Source: Prochlorococcus sp. AG-347-I04 (GTDB taxonomy: Bacteria; Cyanobacteriota; Cyanobacteriia; PCC-6307; Cyanobiaceae). From it: 64,000 nt of DNA. Position 1 is the stretch's first letter. Each line of letters begins with the position of its first letter. Location: positions 25,470 to 89,469 of the forward strand of contig QCBL01000004.1 of NCBI GenBank assembly GCA_003281625.1, given 5' to 3'. The notes under the pieces were generated by a model. The model worked only from the letters and a program-made list of their open reading frames with translations, searched no databases and had not been told where the DNA came from. Of the stretch, positions 10,090 through 19,651 are shown in pieces. A program made the position numbers and the translations under genes.

Positions 10090-10314
10090 ATGGAAAATTT
10101 CATTAGAAAAAGGATCGACATAGCAACCTGTTGGGCTACCAACAGAATCTCTGCTATGGACACTTTAGAAAGATATGAAGACAGTTATGCAATCGCAGAG
10201 GAATTTAGGGAGTGGATATTACATATTGGAGAAAAGAACGAAAATTTAAAAGATTCTGTTCTAAATTTTCCAAAGGAATTAAATAAGTTATTAGACCAAA
10301 AAGTCAACGATTAA
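10090..10314 (+). CDS. Small hypothetical protein, 74 aa
   Basis: Short soluble protein starting at an ATG and ending 76 bp before the thioredoxin reductase gene. It looks helical and charged (RYEDSYAIAEEFREW, LNFPKELNKLLDQK), with no signal peptide or recognisable motif. The coding-like composition and good spacing to neighbours support a real gene. Function unknown. It may be transcribed with the downstream NTRC gene, but the 76-bp gap could also hold a promoter. Confidence 0.65.
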   Translation: MENFIRKRIDIATCWATNRISAMDTLERYEDSYAIAEEFREWILHIGEKNENLKDSVLNFPKELNKLLDQKVND

Positions 10315-10390
10315 AAAAAAATATCGAGTATAATCCGCCCTACAAAATTCGGGTTTGTTTATTATCATAAAGAGTGATATTTGCAAATAA

Positions 10391-11767
10391 ATGGAAAATA
10401 AAGAAAAAAGTCCTTACGTTGAAAATGTTGTAATTATTGGTTCAGGTCCTGCAGGTTATACGGCTGCAATTTATGCAGCAAGGGCAAATTTACAACCATT
10501 GCTAGTAACAGGATTTAATTCTGGTGGGATTCCTGGAGGGCAATTAATGACTACAACCTTTGTTGAAAATTATCCAGGTTTTCCAGATGGAGTGCTAGGT
10601 CCTGAATTGATGGATTTAATGAAGGCTCAAGCAGAAAGATGGGGCACTAATTTACATGAAAGTGACGTTGTTTCAATAAATACTGATTCACATCCCTTTG
10701 AATTAAAAACTTTAGAAGGTAGTTTAAAAGCTAACTCAATTATTATTGCAACTGGGGCAAGTGCAAATAGATTAGGCGTGTTAAATGAAGATAAATTCTG
10801 GAGTAAAGGAATAAGTGCTTGTGCAATTTGTGATGGAGCAACCCCACAATTTAGAGATGAAGAATTAGCTGTTATAGGAGGAGGTGACTCTGCATGTGAA
10901 GAGGCAGCATACCTCACAAAGTATGGCAGCAAAGTGCATTTAATTGTTAGATCAGAAAAATTAAGGGCTAGCGCAGCAATGATTGATAGAGTAAAAGCTA
11001 ATCCAAAGATAGAAATCCATTGGAACACAAAAGTTGATAAAGCTGATGGCTCTGAATGGCTTGAGAAAATAGAAACTATTCACTCTCAAGAAGGTAAAGG
11101 GGAAATCAATATAAAGGGTCTTTTTTACGCAATAGGTCATACTCCAAATACGAAGTTTTTAGGCAACAAAATTGAATTAGATAATAAAGGATATATTGCT
11201 TGCAAATCAGGGAGACCGGAAACATCTATCGAAGGCATTTTTGCGGCAGGTGATGTTGTTGATTCTGAGTGGAGACAAGGAGTTACTGCTGCAGGAACTG
11301 GATGCATGGCAGCATTAGCTGCCGAAAGGTGGCTAGCTGAGAAAAACTTAGCAAAAACTATTGTCAGAGAAACACCCGAACCAGAAAAAAAACTTAATTC
11401 ATCAGGTTTTAATGAAGAGGAAGTTAATGAAGATACTTTCGATTTAAATTCTGAATGGCAAAAAGGTAGTTATGCATTAAGAAAACTTTATCACGAGAGT
11501 AAAAAACCTATCTTAGTAATTTTTAGTTCCCCAAGTTGCGGCCCATGTCATGTTTTGAAACCTCAGTTAAAAAGAGTAATCAAAGAACTTGATGGTGCAG
11601 TACTCGGCGTTGAAATAGATATTGATAAAGATCAAGCTATTGCAGAACAAGCTGGTATAAATGGCACACCAACAGTTCAACTTTTTAAAGAAAAATTATT
11701 AAAAAAACAATGGCAAGGTGTAAAACAAAGAAGTGAGTTTAAAGAAGCGATAAAAAATATCATCTAA
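10391..11767 (+). CDS. ntrC-like trxB: NADPH-thioredoxin reductase with C-terminal thioredoxin domain (NTRC type)
   Basis: Fusion protein of 458 aa. Residues 1-320 form an FAD/NADPH thioredoxin reductase: FAD motif GSGPAGYTAAIYAA near 17-30, redox-active CAIC at 144-147, NADPH motif GGGDSA at 163-168, and FAADVV-type C-terminal FAD motif GIFAAGDVVDS. A linker of about 40 residues leads to a thioredoxin domain with the active site CGPC at 383-386. This is the NTRC arrangement known from chloroplasts and cyanobacteria, where it uses NADPH to reduce 2-Cys peroxiredoxin. It is convergent with infA with an 8-bp gap. Confidence 0.93.
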   Translation: MENKEKSPYVENVVIIGSGPAGYTAAIYAARANLQPLLVTGFNSGGIPGGQLMTTTFVENYPGFPDGVLGPELMDLMKAQAERWGTNLHESDVVSINTDSHPFELKTLEGSLKANSIIIATGASANRLGVLNEDKFWSKGISACAICDGATPQFRDEELAVIGGGDSACEEAAYLTKYGSKVHLIVRSEKLRASAAMIDRVKANPKIEIHWNTKVDKADGSEWLEKIETIHSQEGKGEINIKGLFYAIGHTPNTKFLGNKIELDNKGYIACKSGRPETSIEGIFAAGDVVDSEWRQGVTAAGTGCMAALAAERWLAEKNLAKTIVRETPEPEKKLNSSGFNEEEVNEDTFDLNSEWQKGSYALRKLYHESKKPILVIFSSPSCGPCHVLKPQLKRVIKELDGAVLGVEIDIDKDQAIAEQAGINGTPTVQLFKEKLLKKQWQGVKQRSEFKEAIKNII

Positions 11768-11775
11768 ATTAACTT

Positions 11776-12042
11776 TTACTTATTATTCCTCTTTGGATTG
11801 TTTTTATTAGTTGTAGGTTTAGCACCCCCTGCATTTCTTTCTCTATAGGTTATCCTCCCTCTAGAAAGATCATAAGGACTTATCTCAACTAACACTTTGT
11901 CTCCAGCTAATAATTTAATTCTAAATTTAGTCAATTTACCTGCAGCTCTACATAAACATTGATGTCCTTCGGGTTGTTCTAAGGTAACCAAATAAAATCC
12001 ATTACCTTGCTCTTTTTCAATTACACCTGAAGTTTCAATCAT
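11776..12042 (-). CDS. infA: Translation initiation factor IF-1
   Basis: A single S1/OB-fold protein: IETSGVIEKEQGNGFYLV, RAAGKLTKFRIKLLAGD and the IF-1 hallmark YDLSRGRITYR. At 88 aa it is longer than the usual 72 because of a basic, asparagine-rich tail after the core (residues 71-88), also common in other cyanobacteria. It binds the A site of the 30S subunit during initiation. It stands alone on the minus strand and its 3' end faces the NTRC gene. Confidence 0.95.
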   Translation of the reverse strand: MIETSGVIEKEQGNGFYLVTLEQPEGHQCLCRAAGKLTKFRIKLLAGDKVLVEISPYDLSRGRITYRERNAGGAKPTTNKNNPKRNNK

Positions 12043-12129
12043 TAATTAATTTTTTATTAAATTCATTTTATCAGAAAAAGATTGGCCAAAATTGATTTAA
12101 CAAAAATTACATACGTAGAAATATGAAAT

Positions 12130-12342
12130 TCAAATTGAAAATTTAATTTCATTTATAATTTGAAGTTGACCATAGTAAAAATTTGCTTTCGCAATTTTTT
12201 CTGAATCTTCTAATTGATCAAAGAAAACAAAGCCTAGGCTTTCCCATAATGAAGATCCGCAAACATTATTCAATTCATTTTTTGCTTCTTTTGCAAAGTT
12301 ATCAAGTTTTCGTTCAAGATTTTTAGACTTGGATGCAGACAT
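12130..12342 (-). CDS. Small hypothetical protein, 70 aa
   Basis: Lysine-rich N terminus (SASKSKNLERKLDNFAKEAK) followed by a helical segment; no signal peptide and no motif that I recognise. It sits between infA and ycf39 on the same strand. Directly upstream lies a perfect inverted repeat (12358-12381) that could control it. Coding potential is judged from the clean frame, a sensible ATG start and the fit between neighbours. Confidence 0.6.
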   Translation of the reverse strand: MSASKSKNLERKLDNFAKEAKNELNNVCGSSLWESLGFVFFDQLEDSEKIAKANFYYGQLQIINEIKFSI

Positions 12343-12357
12343 AGAACTTAATTAATA

Positions 12358-12381
12358 TATATAGTACAAATATACTATATA
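12358..12381. promoter_or_regulatory. Perfect 9-bp inverted repeat upstream of a small gene
   Basis: TATATAGTA and TACTATATA are exact reverse complements separated by 6 bases (CAAATA). The repeat begins 15 bases upstream of the ATG at 12342 and lies between it and the end of ycf39. The position suits an operator or a promoter-overlapping regulatory site. There is no T-run, so it is not a typical terminator. Palindromes are more frequent by chance in such AT-rich DNA. Confidence 0.4.
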
Positions 12382-12398
12382 AGTCATGGATTGCAATA

Positions 12399-13361
12399 TT
12401 AAAAAGGTAATCTCTTTTTTTCTTCAATATTTAGATCTGCTTCCATTTCCCTTAATCTTTTAAGTATCTGTTGGTAGTACTCCTTTATATAGCTCTCTAA
12501 TGATGTCATCTCTTCTTTTTTAAGTTCCAATATTTCGTAAGTTTTGCTCATGTCAGCATCTAATGATTCTCCACTACTTGTTACTTCAGCAAAAGCCAAT
12601 CTTTCTGCAACACTTAAAGAGTCTTGGAAAAAAGAAACTACTTTTTGAGTTACATTAATCAGAAAGGGAGAAACTCTAAAAATTTTAGCTTTCTTTTCGC
12701 TAAATTTTTCACATAGGGATATGACTTCGTTTGAGTCCCATGCTTTGGGACCAACTAATGGTAATGATGTTCTATGAGTCTTTGGATTATTAACTGCTGC
12801 GACAATAACTTTGGCCATGTCTTGAGTGTTCATGTATGCGATTTTTGTTGGAGTTCCACTCATCCATACTGCTTGACTGTCTAAAATTGGAATAGCAAAT
12901 TGACCTATAACTCCCTGCATAAAAGCTGCACATTTGAAGATTGTATAATCAAGATTAGATTTCTCAAGAAGTTTTTCAGTACAATATTTAATATCCATTA
13001 ACGGAACATTTCTAAATTTTTCCGTTAAAAGGATTGAAAAAAATATGACTCTTTTAACATCTAAAGATTCACAAGCATTGAACAAGTTTACCTTTCCATC
13101 CCAATCAATTTCATAAATACTTTTAGGATCATCTGGTTTATTAGTAGCAGCATCAATAACAACTTCAATATCTTGTAATGCATATTCAATATCAGAAGAA
13201 TTCAATAAGTTACCTTTTGTCAATTCACAACCCCACTCTTGTAGAAAGGAAGCCTTTCTTGGGTTTCTTACAAAGCATCTAACTTCATGACCAACTTCAA
13301 TAGCTTGCTTAGCTATTTGCCTCCCGAGTGTACCTGTCGCACCTACTAAAAGAATCTTCAT
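12399..13361 (-). CDS. ycf39: Ycf39-type NAD(P)-binding protein, photosystem II assembly factor
   Basis: Atypical short-chain dehydrogenase of the NmrA/Ycf39 family (320 aa). The dinucleotide motif GATGTLGRQIAKQAIE is at the N terminus, followed by VRCFVRNPRKASFLQEWG, which is characteristic of Ycf39 and HCF244. In cyanobacteria Ycf39 works with Hlip proteins to deliver chlorophyll to nascent D1. The classical YxxxK dehydrogenase pair is not obvious, consistent with a non-enzymatic role. petM lies 58 bp upstream on the same strand. Confidence 0.9.
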   Translation of the reverse strand: MKILLVGATGTLGRQIAKQAIEVGHEVRCFVRNPRKASFLQEWGCELTKGNLLNSSDIEYALQDIEVVIDAATNKPDDPKSIYEIDWDGKVNLFNACESLDVKRVIFFSILLTEKFRNVPLMDIKYCTEKLLEKSNLDYTIFKCAAFMQGVIGQFAIPILDSQAVWMSGTPTKIAYMNTQDMAKVIVAAVNNPKTHRTSLPLVGPKAWDSNEVISLCEKFSEKKAKIFRVSPFLINVTQKVVSFFQDSLSVAERLAFAEVTSSGESLDADMSKTYEILELKKEEMTSLESYIKEYYQQILKRLREMEADLNIEEKKRLPF

Positions 13362-13419
13362 ATTTTAAGATTTACTTAACCTGTAGACAATAACTTAATT
13401 TGTGATGTGTTCGTGAGAA

Positions 13420-13518
13420 TCAATCCCCTTGAAACTTTAATAATAATGCACCACCAACCAATCCTATCGGTACTAGTATCCAAAAAACTGCCGCAATACT
13501 AAAAATTTCTTTAGCCAT
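13420..13518 (-). CDS. petM: Cytochrome b6f complex subunit VII (PetM)
   Basis: A 32-aa single-helix membrane protein: [12 protein letters not shown] at the N terminus, a hydrophobic stretch [15 protein letters not shown], and a short tail KFQGD. Size, N-terminal sequence and Gly-Gly in the helix match PetM, a small peripheral helix of the cytochrome b6f complex. It starts with the ATG whose complement is at 13516-13518 and stops at 13420-13422. It is upstream of ycf39 on the same strand and divergent from the hydrolase at 13611. Confidence 0.92.
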   Translation of the reverse strand: MAKEIFSIAAVFWILVPIGLVGGALLLKFQGD

Positions 13519-13610
13519 AGTAAAATTCTATCATTACTATAAATTTACATTCAATATACATTTATTTGTTAAAAAAGTAGATAATGCAAATATCTTGAAA
13601 ATTTTAGTAT

Positions 13611-14555
13611 ATGAACAATAATCTTGAAGAGAAAAATATTAATTTTCCTAATTATTGGATTTGGAACGGTATTAAAGTTTGTTGGAGTGTTTCAGGAGAA
13701 GACAATGAAATTCCAATTATCTTTCTCCATGGATTTGGCGCAAGTAGAAAACATTGGAGAAACAATTTAGAGTATTTCGCGAAAAGGAATTGCGCCTCAT
13801 ACTCTTTAGATTTAATAGGATTTGGTGATTCAGATCAACCTGGGATAAGACAAATCGGAAAATTAAATAATGAGATTTGGTGCAATCAAGTGAAAGACTT
13901 TATCACACAGGTTATAAGACCAAAGAATTCTGGGAAAGTAATTCTTATTGGCAATTCCTTGGGATCACTAGTGGCTTTAACATGTGCTGTTTCATTAGAG
14001 GATCAGATTGCGACAGTTATTGCATCGCCGCTGCCAGATCAAATTCAAGAAAATAAAAAGTCTGTAACAAAAAAATCATCATTTAAAAAATTTCAAGATA
14101 AATTCATAAGAATATTTTTTATGTTTTTCCCTTTGGAGATTATTTTATTTCTAATAACCAAATTAGGGGTTATAAAACTGGGACTAAATTCTGCCTATTT
14201 CAAAAAAGATAATATTGATCGCGAACTTATAGATTTGGTGACAAAACCTGTTTTAAGGAGAACTTCAGCTAGATCATTAAGAGCGATGTGTATCGGAATG
14301 TCAACCAGAGATGAAAAATTTCAGGCTTCTTACCTTTTGAGAAAACTTAGCATCTCAAAAAAAGTTCCTTTTTTATTGATTTGGGGAGAAAAAGATAATT
14401 TCATACCTTTGTTTGTTGGTAAAAAGATTGCAAATTTCCATAGATGGGTAAAATTAAAAATAGTATCTAATTCAGGGCATTGTATCCATGATGAAGATCC
14501 TTCAGTATTCAATAGAATCTCTTACGAATGGATTAGAGATTTAAAAACCTTTTAA
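13611..14555 (+). CDS. Alpha/beta hydrolase fold protein
   Basis: Soluble hydrolase of 314 aa. The oxyanion motif is HGFGASRKHW, the nucleophile elbow is GNSLGSL (Ser), the acid is in IWGEKDNFIPL and the catalytic His in SNSGHCIHDEDP. A lid region around residues 150-210 is hydrophobic and may bind a lipid-like substrate. Related plant and cyanobacterial hydrolases act on chlorophyll or prenyl esters, but no substrate can be assigned here. ilvH follows 3 bp later, so the two are almost certainly cotranscribed. Confidence 0.85.
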   Translation: MNNNLEEKNINFPNYWIWNGIKVCWSVSGEDNEIPIIFLHGFGASRKHWRNNLEYFAKRNCASYSLDLIGFGDSDQPGIRQIGKLNNEIWCNQVKDFITQVIRPKNSGKVILIGNSLGSLVALTCAVSLEDQIATVIASPLPDQIQENKKSVTKKSSFKKFQDKFIRIFFMFFPLEIILFLITKLGVIKLGLNSAYFKKDNIDRELIDLVTKPVLRRTSARSLRAMCIGMSTRDEKFQASYLLRKLSISKKVPFLLIWGEKDNFIPLFVGKKIANFHRWVKLKIVSNSGHCIHDEDPSVFNRISYEWIRDLKTF

Positions 14556-14558
14556 AAT

Positions 14559-15083
14559 ATGAAACATACATTATCAGTTCTTGTAGAAGACGAATCTGGA
14601 GCCTTGAGTAGAATCTCAGGTCTCTTTGCTAGAAGGGGATTCAACATAGATAGCCTCGCAGTAGGGCCTGCAGAATCTAAAGGAATTTCAAGATTAACAA
14701 TGGTAGTGGAGGGTGATGATGAAACTCTTCAACAAATGACTAAGCAACTCAATAAGTTATTTAATGTACTAGGAGTTGTAGATTTTACTAATCTTGCTGC
14801 TGTTGAAAGGGAATTGATGTTACTAAAAGTTTCATCGAAAGAAGATACAAGGAGTAATATTCTTGATATAGTGCAAATTTTCCGTGCAAAAGTTGTTGAT
14901 GTATCAGATATGGCCTTAACTCTCGAGGTAGTGGGAGACCCTGGGAAGTTAGTTGCCCTTGAGAAATTACTTGAGCCATACGGCATCCTTGAAATAGCAA
15001 GAACTGGTAAGGTGGCTCTTAAACGCTCTTCAGGAGTTAATACAGAAATGTTAAAAATAAACAAATATTCTCTAGAAATTTAA
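14559..15083 (+). CDS. ilvH: Acetolactate synthase small (regulatory) subunit
   Basis: Regulatory subunit of the first common enzyme of valine, leucine and isoleucine synthesis. The N-terminal ACT domain is clear ([33 protein letters not shown]), followed by the second ACT-like domain (ELMLLKVS ... [17 protein letters not shown]). The 174-aa length is normal. The large subunit is not in this window. The last 4 bp overlap the convergent cyclophilin gene. Confidence 0.95.
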   Translation: MKHTLSVLVEDESGALSRISGLFARRGFNIDSLAVGPAESKGISRLTMVVEGDDETLQQMTKQLNKLFNVLGVVDFTNLAAVERELMLLKVSSKEDTRSNILDIVQIFRAKVVDVSDMALTLEVVGDPGKLVALEKLLEPYGILEIARTGKVALKRSSGVNTEMLKINKYSLEI

Positions 15084-15691
15084 TTAGATATCTGGACTGT
15101 CTTAATGTAATCTTCTTTATTTAATTTTTTAAGTACACCTAATCCTTTAATGATCTTTCCAAAAACCGAATATCTTCCATCGAGTTCTGGGATCTTATTT
15201 GTTACAAAAAAAAATTGAGTCGATGAAGACTTATTCTTACCGTTTTTAACCATAGCGATTGAACCACTTTCAAAAGTATTAACTAAATTTTTAGTTTCAT
15301 TAGGATTTTTTATTTGATAGTTATATCTTGGTTTAATTTCTTCTTTAAATTTTATTTCTAAAGGTATTGATCGACTAGTCTTATTAAAGTGTTGTTTTCG
15401 TTCAATATAAAATTCATTTTCTGGATTAACACCACCATGTATAAAACTTATTTGTGTAAAGTTTATTATTTTATAAAATTTTTGATTTACGTAAATGTTA
15501 TTTTCTATGTTTTCCAGAAAGTTTGATACTGTTACAGGGTTATCTTTACCAAATAATTTAACCTCAAAATCACCTTTTGTAGTTTTAAAAGACACTACCT
15601 TATTACTCTGAATACAAGTAAATTTAAGTTTTTGGCAGTAATAATTTGAATCAAACCTACTTTTATAACTACAAGCTTGTACCAAAAACAA
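15080..15691 (-). CDS. Cyclophilin-type peptidyl-prolyl isomerase, probable lipoprotein
   Basis: Cyclophilin fold with [41 protein letters not shown] and SVFGKIIKG. In the usual FHR catalytic motif the Arg is Lys (FYK), so activity may be weak. The TTG at 15691 is the last conventional start, but it leaves only six residues before a lipobox-like VQAC. The same frame upstream (to about 15735) encodes a basic, then hydrophobic stretch [17 protein letters not shown], which would complete a lipoprotein signal peptide. It lacks ATG, GTG or TTG, so an ATT or ATA start is possible. It would probably act outside the cytoplasmic membrane. Confidence 0.85.
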   Translation of the reverse strand: MFLVQACSYKSRFDSNYYCQKLKFTCIQSNKVVSFKTTKGDFEVKLFGKDNPVTVSNFLENIENNIYVNQKFYKIINFTQISFIHGGVNPENEFYIERKQHFNKTSRSIPLEIKFKEEIKPRYNYQIKNPNETKNLVNTFESGSIAMVKNGKNKSSSTQFFFVTNKIPELDGRYSVFGKIIKGLGVLKKLNKEDYIKTVQISN

Positions 15692-15732
15692 AATCTGTAT
15701 AAAAGATAATATTTTTAAAAAATATTTTTTTT

Positions 15733-16290
15733 TTATTTTAAGCCCTCCAAATTAACATCCAAAAACTTAGCCAAACGAGCCCCTTCTTCTTCAACTTGAA
15801 GCAGTGGTTTAAGTTCACCAGCTCCGCTTAAAGGGAGAGGTTTTTTTCTACCTTTTAAGACTAAAGCAATTCTCCTCCGTGGATTAAATCCCTCACTTAT
15901 ATCCAACTTAACCGACTTAATTTCATCGAAATTTAATTTAACTTCAATATTTTTAAATAATCCTTTTCTTTTTATTTCTACAGATTTTGATGATTTATCG
16001 AAATAATTACTTCCTGAACCAAAGTTTATGTAAACCAAATACCACAAGTAAAAATTTAATAAATTGGCTATTATTCCATACGCTCCCATTATTATTCCTT
16101 GAGGGACAAACAATAAAGTTGAAGGATTTCCTAAAGGTAATAAATCTCTTCCTGTGTAGCTAGATATAGAAGCCAAAAGAAAACCAACACCTCCTATCGT
16201 CAACATTCCTCCAATAATATAATTTGAAATTTTTCTTGATCCACCAATTTTTTGTTCGATTTTATCGAAAGACGTGAGGTCTGAATTCAT
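15733..16290 (-). CDS. ycf4: Photosystem I assembly protein Ycf4
   Basis: Thylakoid membrane protein of 185 aa with two hydrophobic segments (about residues 24-44 and 60-86) followed by a soluble C-terminal domain. Family signatures are IGGSRKISNYIIGG, GFLLASISSYTGRDLLP and GFNPRRRIALVLKGRKKPLP. Ycf4 forms part of the module that assembles the photosystem I reaction centre. It is divergent from psbD, and 183 bp between them hold both promoters. Confidence 0.95.
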   Translation of the reverse strand: MNSDLTSFDKIEQKIGGSRKISNYIIGGMLTIGGVGFLLASISSYTGRDLLPLGNPSTLLFVPQGIIMGAYGIIANLLNFYLWYLVYINFGSGSNYFDKSSKSVEIKRKGLFKNIEVKLNFDEIKSVKLDISEGFNPRRRIALVLKGRKKPLPLSGAGELKPLLQVEEEGARLAKFLDVNLEGLK

Positions 16291-16473
16291 TTTTATCTTT
16301 TTTTGGAGCCTAATCTAGATAATTTAACAAACTAAGGGAGTATTCTTACCTATTTTTTAATAAAAAAGTCAGGAAAGCTTTACAAGGCATTTCAGATATA
16401 CAAATATTTCCCCACATTACTCTCAATCTTTGTTACAGTCACTGCGTATCCCGAAGCTAAAAAACGATTTCTC

Positions 16474-17550
16474 ATGACGATCGCAGTTGGTAGCGCCCCA
16501 CAAAGAGGATGGTTTGATGTCCTCGATGATTGGTTGAAGCGCGACCGCTTTGTATTTATTGGTTGGTCCGGACTACTTCTACTTCCTTGTGCATACCTTG
16601 CTATAGGTGGTTGGTTCGTCGGAACAACATTTGTTACCTCTTGGTACACACATGGAGTTGCAAGCTCATACCTTGAAGGTTGTAACTTTTTAACAGCAGC
16701 TGTAAGTACCCCTGGTGATGCCATGGGACACAGTCTTCTTTTTTTATGGGGTCCTGAAGCCCAAGGTAGTTTCGTAAGATGGCTACAACTTGGTGGTCTT
16801 TGGAACTTCGTTGCATTACATGGAGTATTTGGCCTAATAGGTTTTATGCTTCGTCAGTTTGAAATTGCTGGCCTTGTTGGAATTAGACCATACAACGCAT
16901 TAGCCTTCTCAGCTGTAATTGCAGTTTTCACAAGTATTTTCCTTATTTATCCTTTAGGACAGCACAGTTGGTTCTTCGCACCTTCATTCGGTGTAGCAGC
17001 AATCTTCCGTTATATTCTGTTCATTCAAGGTTTTCACAATATCACTTTAAATCCATTCCACATGATGGGAGTTGCTGGAATTCTTGGTGGTGCACTACTT
17101 TGCGCTATACATGGAGCTACAGTACAAAATACTTTGTATGAAGATACAAGTATTTACACAGATGGTAAAGTTCAAAGTTCAACTTTTAGAGCTTTTGATC
17201 CAACTCAAGAAGAAGAAACTTACTCAATGATTACAGCTAATAGATTCTGGAGTCAAATCTTCGGTATTGCTTTCTCAAACAAGCGTTTCTTACATTTCTT
17301 GATGCTATTTGTACCTGTTATGGGTATGTGGACATCTTCAATCGGTATTGTTGGCTTAGCACTAAACCTAAGAGCTTATGATTTCGTAAGCCAAGAAATC
17401 CGTGCAGCAGAAGATCCAGAATTTGAAACTTTCTATACAAAAAATATACTTTTGAACGAAGGTATGAGAGCATGGATGTCTTCTGTGGATCAACCACACG
17501 AAAACTTTGTATTCCCTGAGGAGGTTCTACCACGTGGAAACGCCCTTTAA
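16474..17550 (+). CDS. psbD: Photosystem II D2 reaction-centre protein
   Basis: D2 protein, 358 aa, five transmembrane helices. It starts [20 protein letters not shown] and contains [19 protein letters not shown], the chlorophyll and quinone/iron histidines in [15 protein letters not shown] and [17 protein letters not shown], and the C terminus [14 protein letters not shown]. It binds P680, pheophytin and plastoquinone QA together with D1 (psbA, not in this window). Codon choice is less AT-extreme than in neighbours, as expected for a highly expressed gene. psbC overlaps its end by 17 bp. Confidence 0.99.
   Translation: MTIAVGSAPQRGWFDVLDDWLKRDRFVFIGWSGLLLLPCAYLAIGGWFVGTTFVTSWYTHGVASSYLEGCNFLTAAVSTPGDAMGHSLLFLWGPEAQGSFVRWLQLGGLWNFVALHGVFGLIGFMLRQFEIAGLVGIRPYNALAFSAVIAVFTSIFLIYPLGQHSWFFAPSFGVAAIFRYILFIQGFHNITLNPFHMMGVAGILGGALLCAIHGATVQNTLYEDTSIYTDGKVQSSTFRAFDPTQEEETYSMITANRFWSQIFGIAFSNKRFLHFLMLFVPVMGMWTSSIGIVGLALNLRAYDFVSQEIRAAEDPEFETFYTKNILLNEGMRAWMSSVDQPHENFVFPEEVLPRGNAL
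17518..17525 (+). promoter_or_regulatory. Shine-Dalgarno site for psbC inside psbD
   Basis: GAGGAGGT inside the last codons of psbD lies 8 bases before the GTG at 17534. This strong ribosome binding site decides the psbC start in favour of the GTG, rather than the in-frame TTG at 17507, which lies upstream of the site. Confidence 0.85.
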
Positions 17551-18916
17551 TAGTTTACTTAGAGCCCCTAACCAGAGTATTGAAGAAACTGGTTACGCTT
17601 GGTACGTAGGTAACGCCAGATTAATTAATTTATCTGGCCGTTTACTCGGAGCTCATATTGCACACACTGGTCTCATCGTTTTTTGGGCCGGTGCAATGAT
17701 GTTATTCGAAGTAAGTCATTTCACATTTGATAAACCAATGTGGGAACAAGGCTTAATTTGTATGCCTCACGTTGCAATGTTTGGATTTGGAATAGGTCCT
17801 GGTGGAGAAGTTACTGATGTATACCCATTCTTTGTGGCTGGTGTTATGCATTTAATTTCCTCTGCAGTTTTAGGATTTGGTGGTATCTACCATTCTTTAG
17901 CAGGTCCTGAAAAACTTGAGCAAGATTTTCCTTTCTTTTCAACAGATTGGAGAGATAAGAATCAAATGACTAATATCCTCGGTTATCACCTTATAGTTTT
18001 AGGCGTTGGTGCATTATTTTTCGTTTTTGATTGGATGTTCATTGGAGGGGCTTATGACACATGGGCACCTGGTGGTGGAGAAGTTAGGTTAGTTAGTCCT
18101 ACCTTAGATCCAAGAGTTATACTTGGTTACCTATTTAGGTCTCCTTGGGGTGGCGCTGGTTCAATAATCGGTGTTAACTCTATAGAAGATATAGTTGGTG
18201 GTCACGTATATGTTGGAATTACCGCAATAATCGGTGGTCTTTTCCATATCTTTACTAAACCATTTGGATGGGCAAGAAGAGCATTCATCTGGAATGGTGA
18301 AGGACTATTAAGTTATGCTCTTGGTGGAATTTGTGTAGCAAGTTTTATTGCTTCAACATTCATCTGGTTTAACAACACTGCTTACCCTTCAGAGTTTTAT
18401 GGCCCAACAAATGCTGAAGCTTCACAGGCTCAAAGCTTTACTTTCCTTGTGAGAGACCAAAGAATTGGAGCTAACGTAGGTTCAACAATGGGACCAACAG
18501 GTCTAGGTAAGTATCTCATGAGATCTCCTACTGGTGAAATTATATTTGGTGGTGAAACAATGAGATTTTGGGATTTCAGAGGTCCATGGTTAGAGCCTTT
18601 AAGAGGACCTAACGGATTGAGCCTTGAGAAAATTCAAAATGATATTCAGCCTTGGCAGGTAAGAAGAGCTGCTGAATATATGACTCATGCTCCTAACGCT
18701 TCTATCAACTCTGTTGGTGGAATCATTACAGAGCCAAATGCTGTTAACTTCGTTAATTTAAGACAATGGTTAGCTGCAGCCCAATTCTTCCTTGGATGGT
18801 TTACATTTATCGGTCACCTTTGGCATGCTGGACGTGCTAGAGCTGCCGCTGCTGGTTTCGAGAAAGGAATCGACAGAAAGAGTGAACCAGCTCTAGAAAT
18901 GCCAGATCTAGATTAA
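17534..18916 (+). CDS. psbC: Photosystem II CP43 antenna protein
   Basis: Core antenna CP43 (460 aa from GTG at 17534, product beginning [12 protein letters not shown]). Six transmembrane helices with chlorophyll-binding histidines ([46 protein letters not shown]) and a large lumenal loop carrying [14 protein letters not shown]. The Glu and Arg of the loop that contact the Mn4Ca cluster in other cyanobacteria are within that segment. The 17-bp overlap with psbD and the GTG start are the arrangement known from cyanobacteria and chloroplasts. A terminator follows at 18931. Confidence 0.98.
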   Translation: METPFNSLLRAPNQSIEETGYAWYVGNARLINLSGRLLGAHIAHTGLIVFWAGAMMLFEVSHFTFDKPMWEQGLICMPHVAMFGFGIGPGGEVTDVYPFFVAGVMHLISSAVLGFGGIYHSLAGPEKLEQDFPFFSTDWRDKNQMTNILGYHLIVLGVGALFFVFDWMFIGGAYDTWAPGGGEVRLVSPTLDPRVILGYLFRSPWGGAGSIIGVNSIEDIVGGHVYVGITAIIGGLFHIFTKPFGWARRAFIWNGEGLLSYALGGICVASFIASTFIWFNNTAYPSEFYGPTNAEASQAQSFTFLVRDQRIGANVGSTMGPTGLGKYLMRSPTGEIIFGGETMRFWDFRGPWLEPLRGPNGLSLEKIQNDIQPWQVRRAAEYMTHAPNASINSVGGIITEPNAVNFVNLRQWLAAAQFFLGWFTFIGHLWHAGRARAAAAGFEKGIDRKSEPALEMPDLD

Positions 18917-18930
18917 TTTCTATTTCATCT

Positions 18931-18963
18931 AAAAAGCCCTATCTTTAGATAGGGTTTTTTTTG
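18931..18963 (+). terminator. Rho-independent terminator of psbDC
   Basis: Arms GCCCTATC and GATAGGG pair around a short TTTA loop and are followed by eight T. Placed 15 bases after the psbC stop. The A-run before the stem makes it potentially active also for the convergent maf gene on the minus strand, whose stop is at 18974. Confidence 0.9.
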
Positions 18964-18973
18964 CTCAATTTTA

Positions 18974-19585
18974 TTATCTGTATAAATTTTCTCTGAGCCA
19001 TGGCAAACTTAAACCCATTACATTACTAAAACAACCCTCTATTTTTTCAATATATTTACCACCTATACCTTCCAAGGCAAATCCTCCTGCGCAATATAAA
19101 GGTTCATTTGTATCTACATAACTCTTGATTTCCCAATCCTCCAAATTAGAAAAATAAACTCTTGAACTTACTGTTTTTTTTATTATTTCAGTGATTTTAA
19201 AAATATTGGAGGTTATATCAAAATTCCCAATTATTAGAGTATGACCAGTATGTAAAAATCCAAATTCTCCAGACATTTTTTTCCATCTAATAAATGCCTC
19301 TTCTTTATTAGATGGTTTTCCATAAGCTTCTCCTTTAAATTCAAAAATTGAATCGCACCCAAGTATTTCCACAGATCCATAATTAAATTCTTCGGGCAAA
19401 GATAAGTTTTGAATATTTTCAGATAAACTATTAGCCTTTTGAAAAGATAATTCCAAAGCTAAATTAAATATATTCTTTTCTTGAATAGTAGTTTCATCAA
19501 ATTTGCTTGCTATTTGGATAAATTCGATTTGACAATTTTCTAGTAATTTCTTTCTAGATTGAGAAGCAGAGGCTAGAATTAACAC
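18974..19585 (-). CDS. maf: Maf-like nucleotide pyrophosphatase
   Basis: Maf/Ham1-superfamily house-cleaning pyrophosphatase (203 aa). The N-terminal signature [15 protein letters not shown] is the Maf P-loop-like motif. [19 protein letters not shown] holds the conserved acidic residues, and [31 protein letters not shown] is the C-terminal family block (given here for identification only in part: [10 protein letters not shown]). It starts with GTG at 19585. Expected to hydrolyse modified or non-canonical NTPs. The gene is convergent with psbC and divergent from cobQ. Confidence 0.92.
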   Translation of the reverse strand: MLILASASQSRKKLLENCQIEFIQIASKFDETTIQEKNIFNLALELSFQKANSLSENIQNLSLPEEFNYGSVEILGCDSIFEFKGEAYGKPSNKEEAFIRWKKMSGEFGFLHTGHTLIIGNFDITSNIFKITEIIKKTVSSRVYFSNLEDWEIKSYVDTNEPLYCAGGFALEGIGGKYIEKIEGCFSNVMGLSLPWLRENLYR

Positions 19586-19651
19586 AAATTTTTTACCAAA
19601 TTATAATTCAATTTAATAATTAATAAATTTTAAAATTAATATAAATTACTA

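Noticed and set aside
17507..17533. TTG at 17507 as psbC start
   Set aside because: The strong Shine-Dalgarno site lies between this codon and the GTG at 17534, which is also the known start type for psbC.
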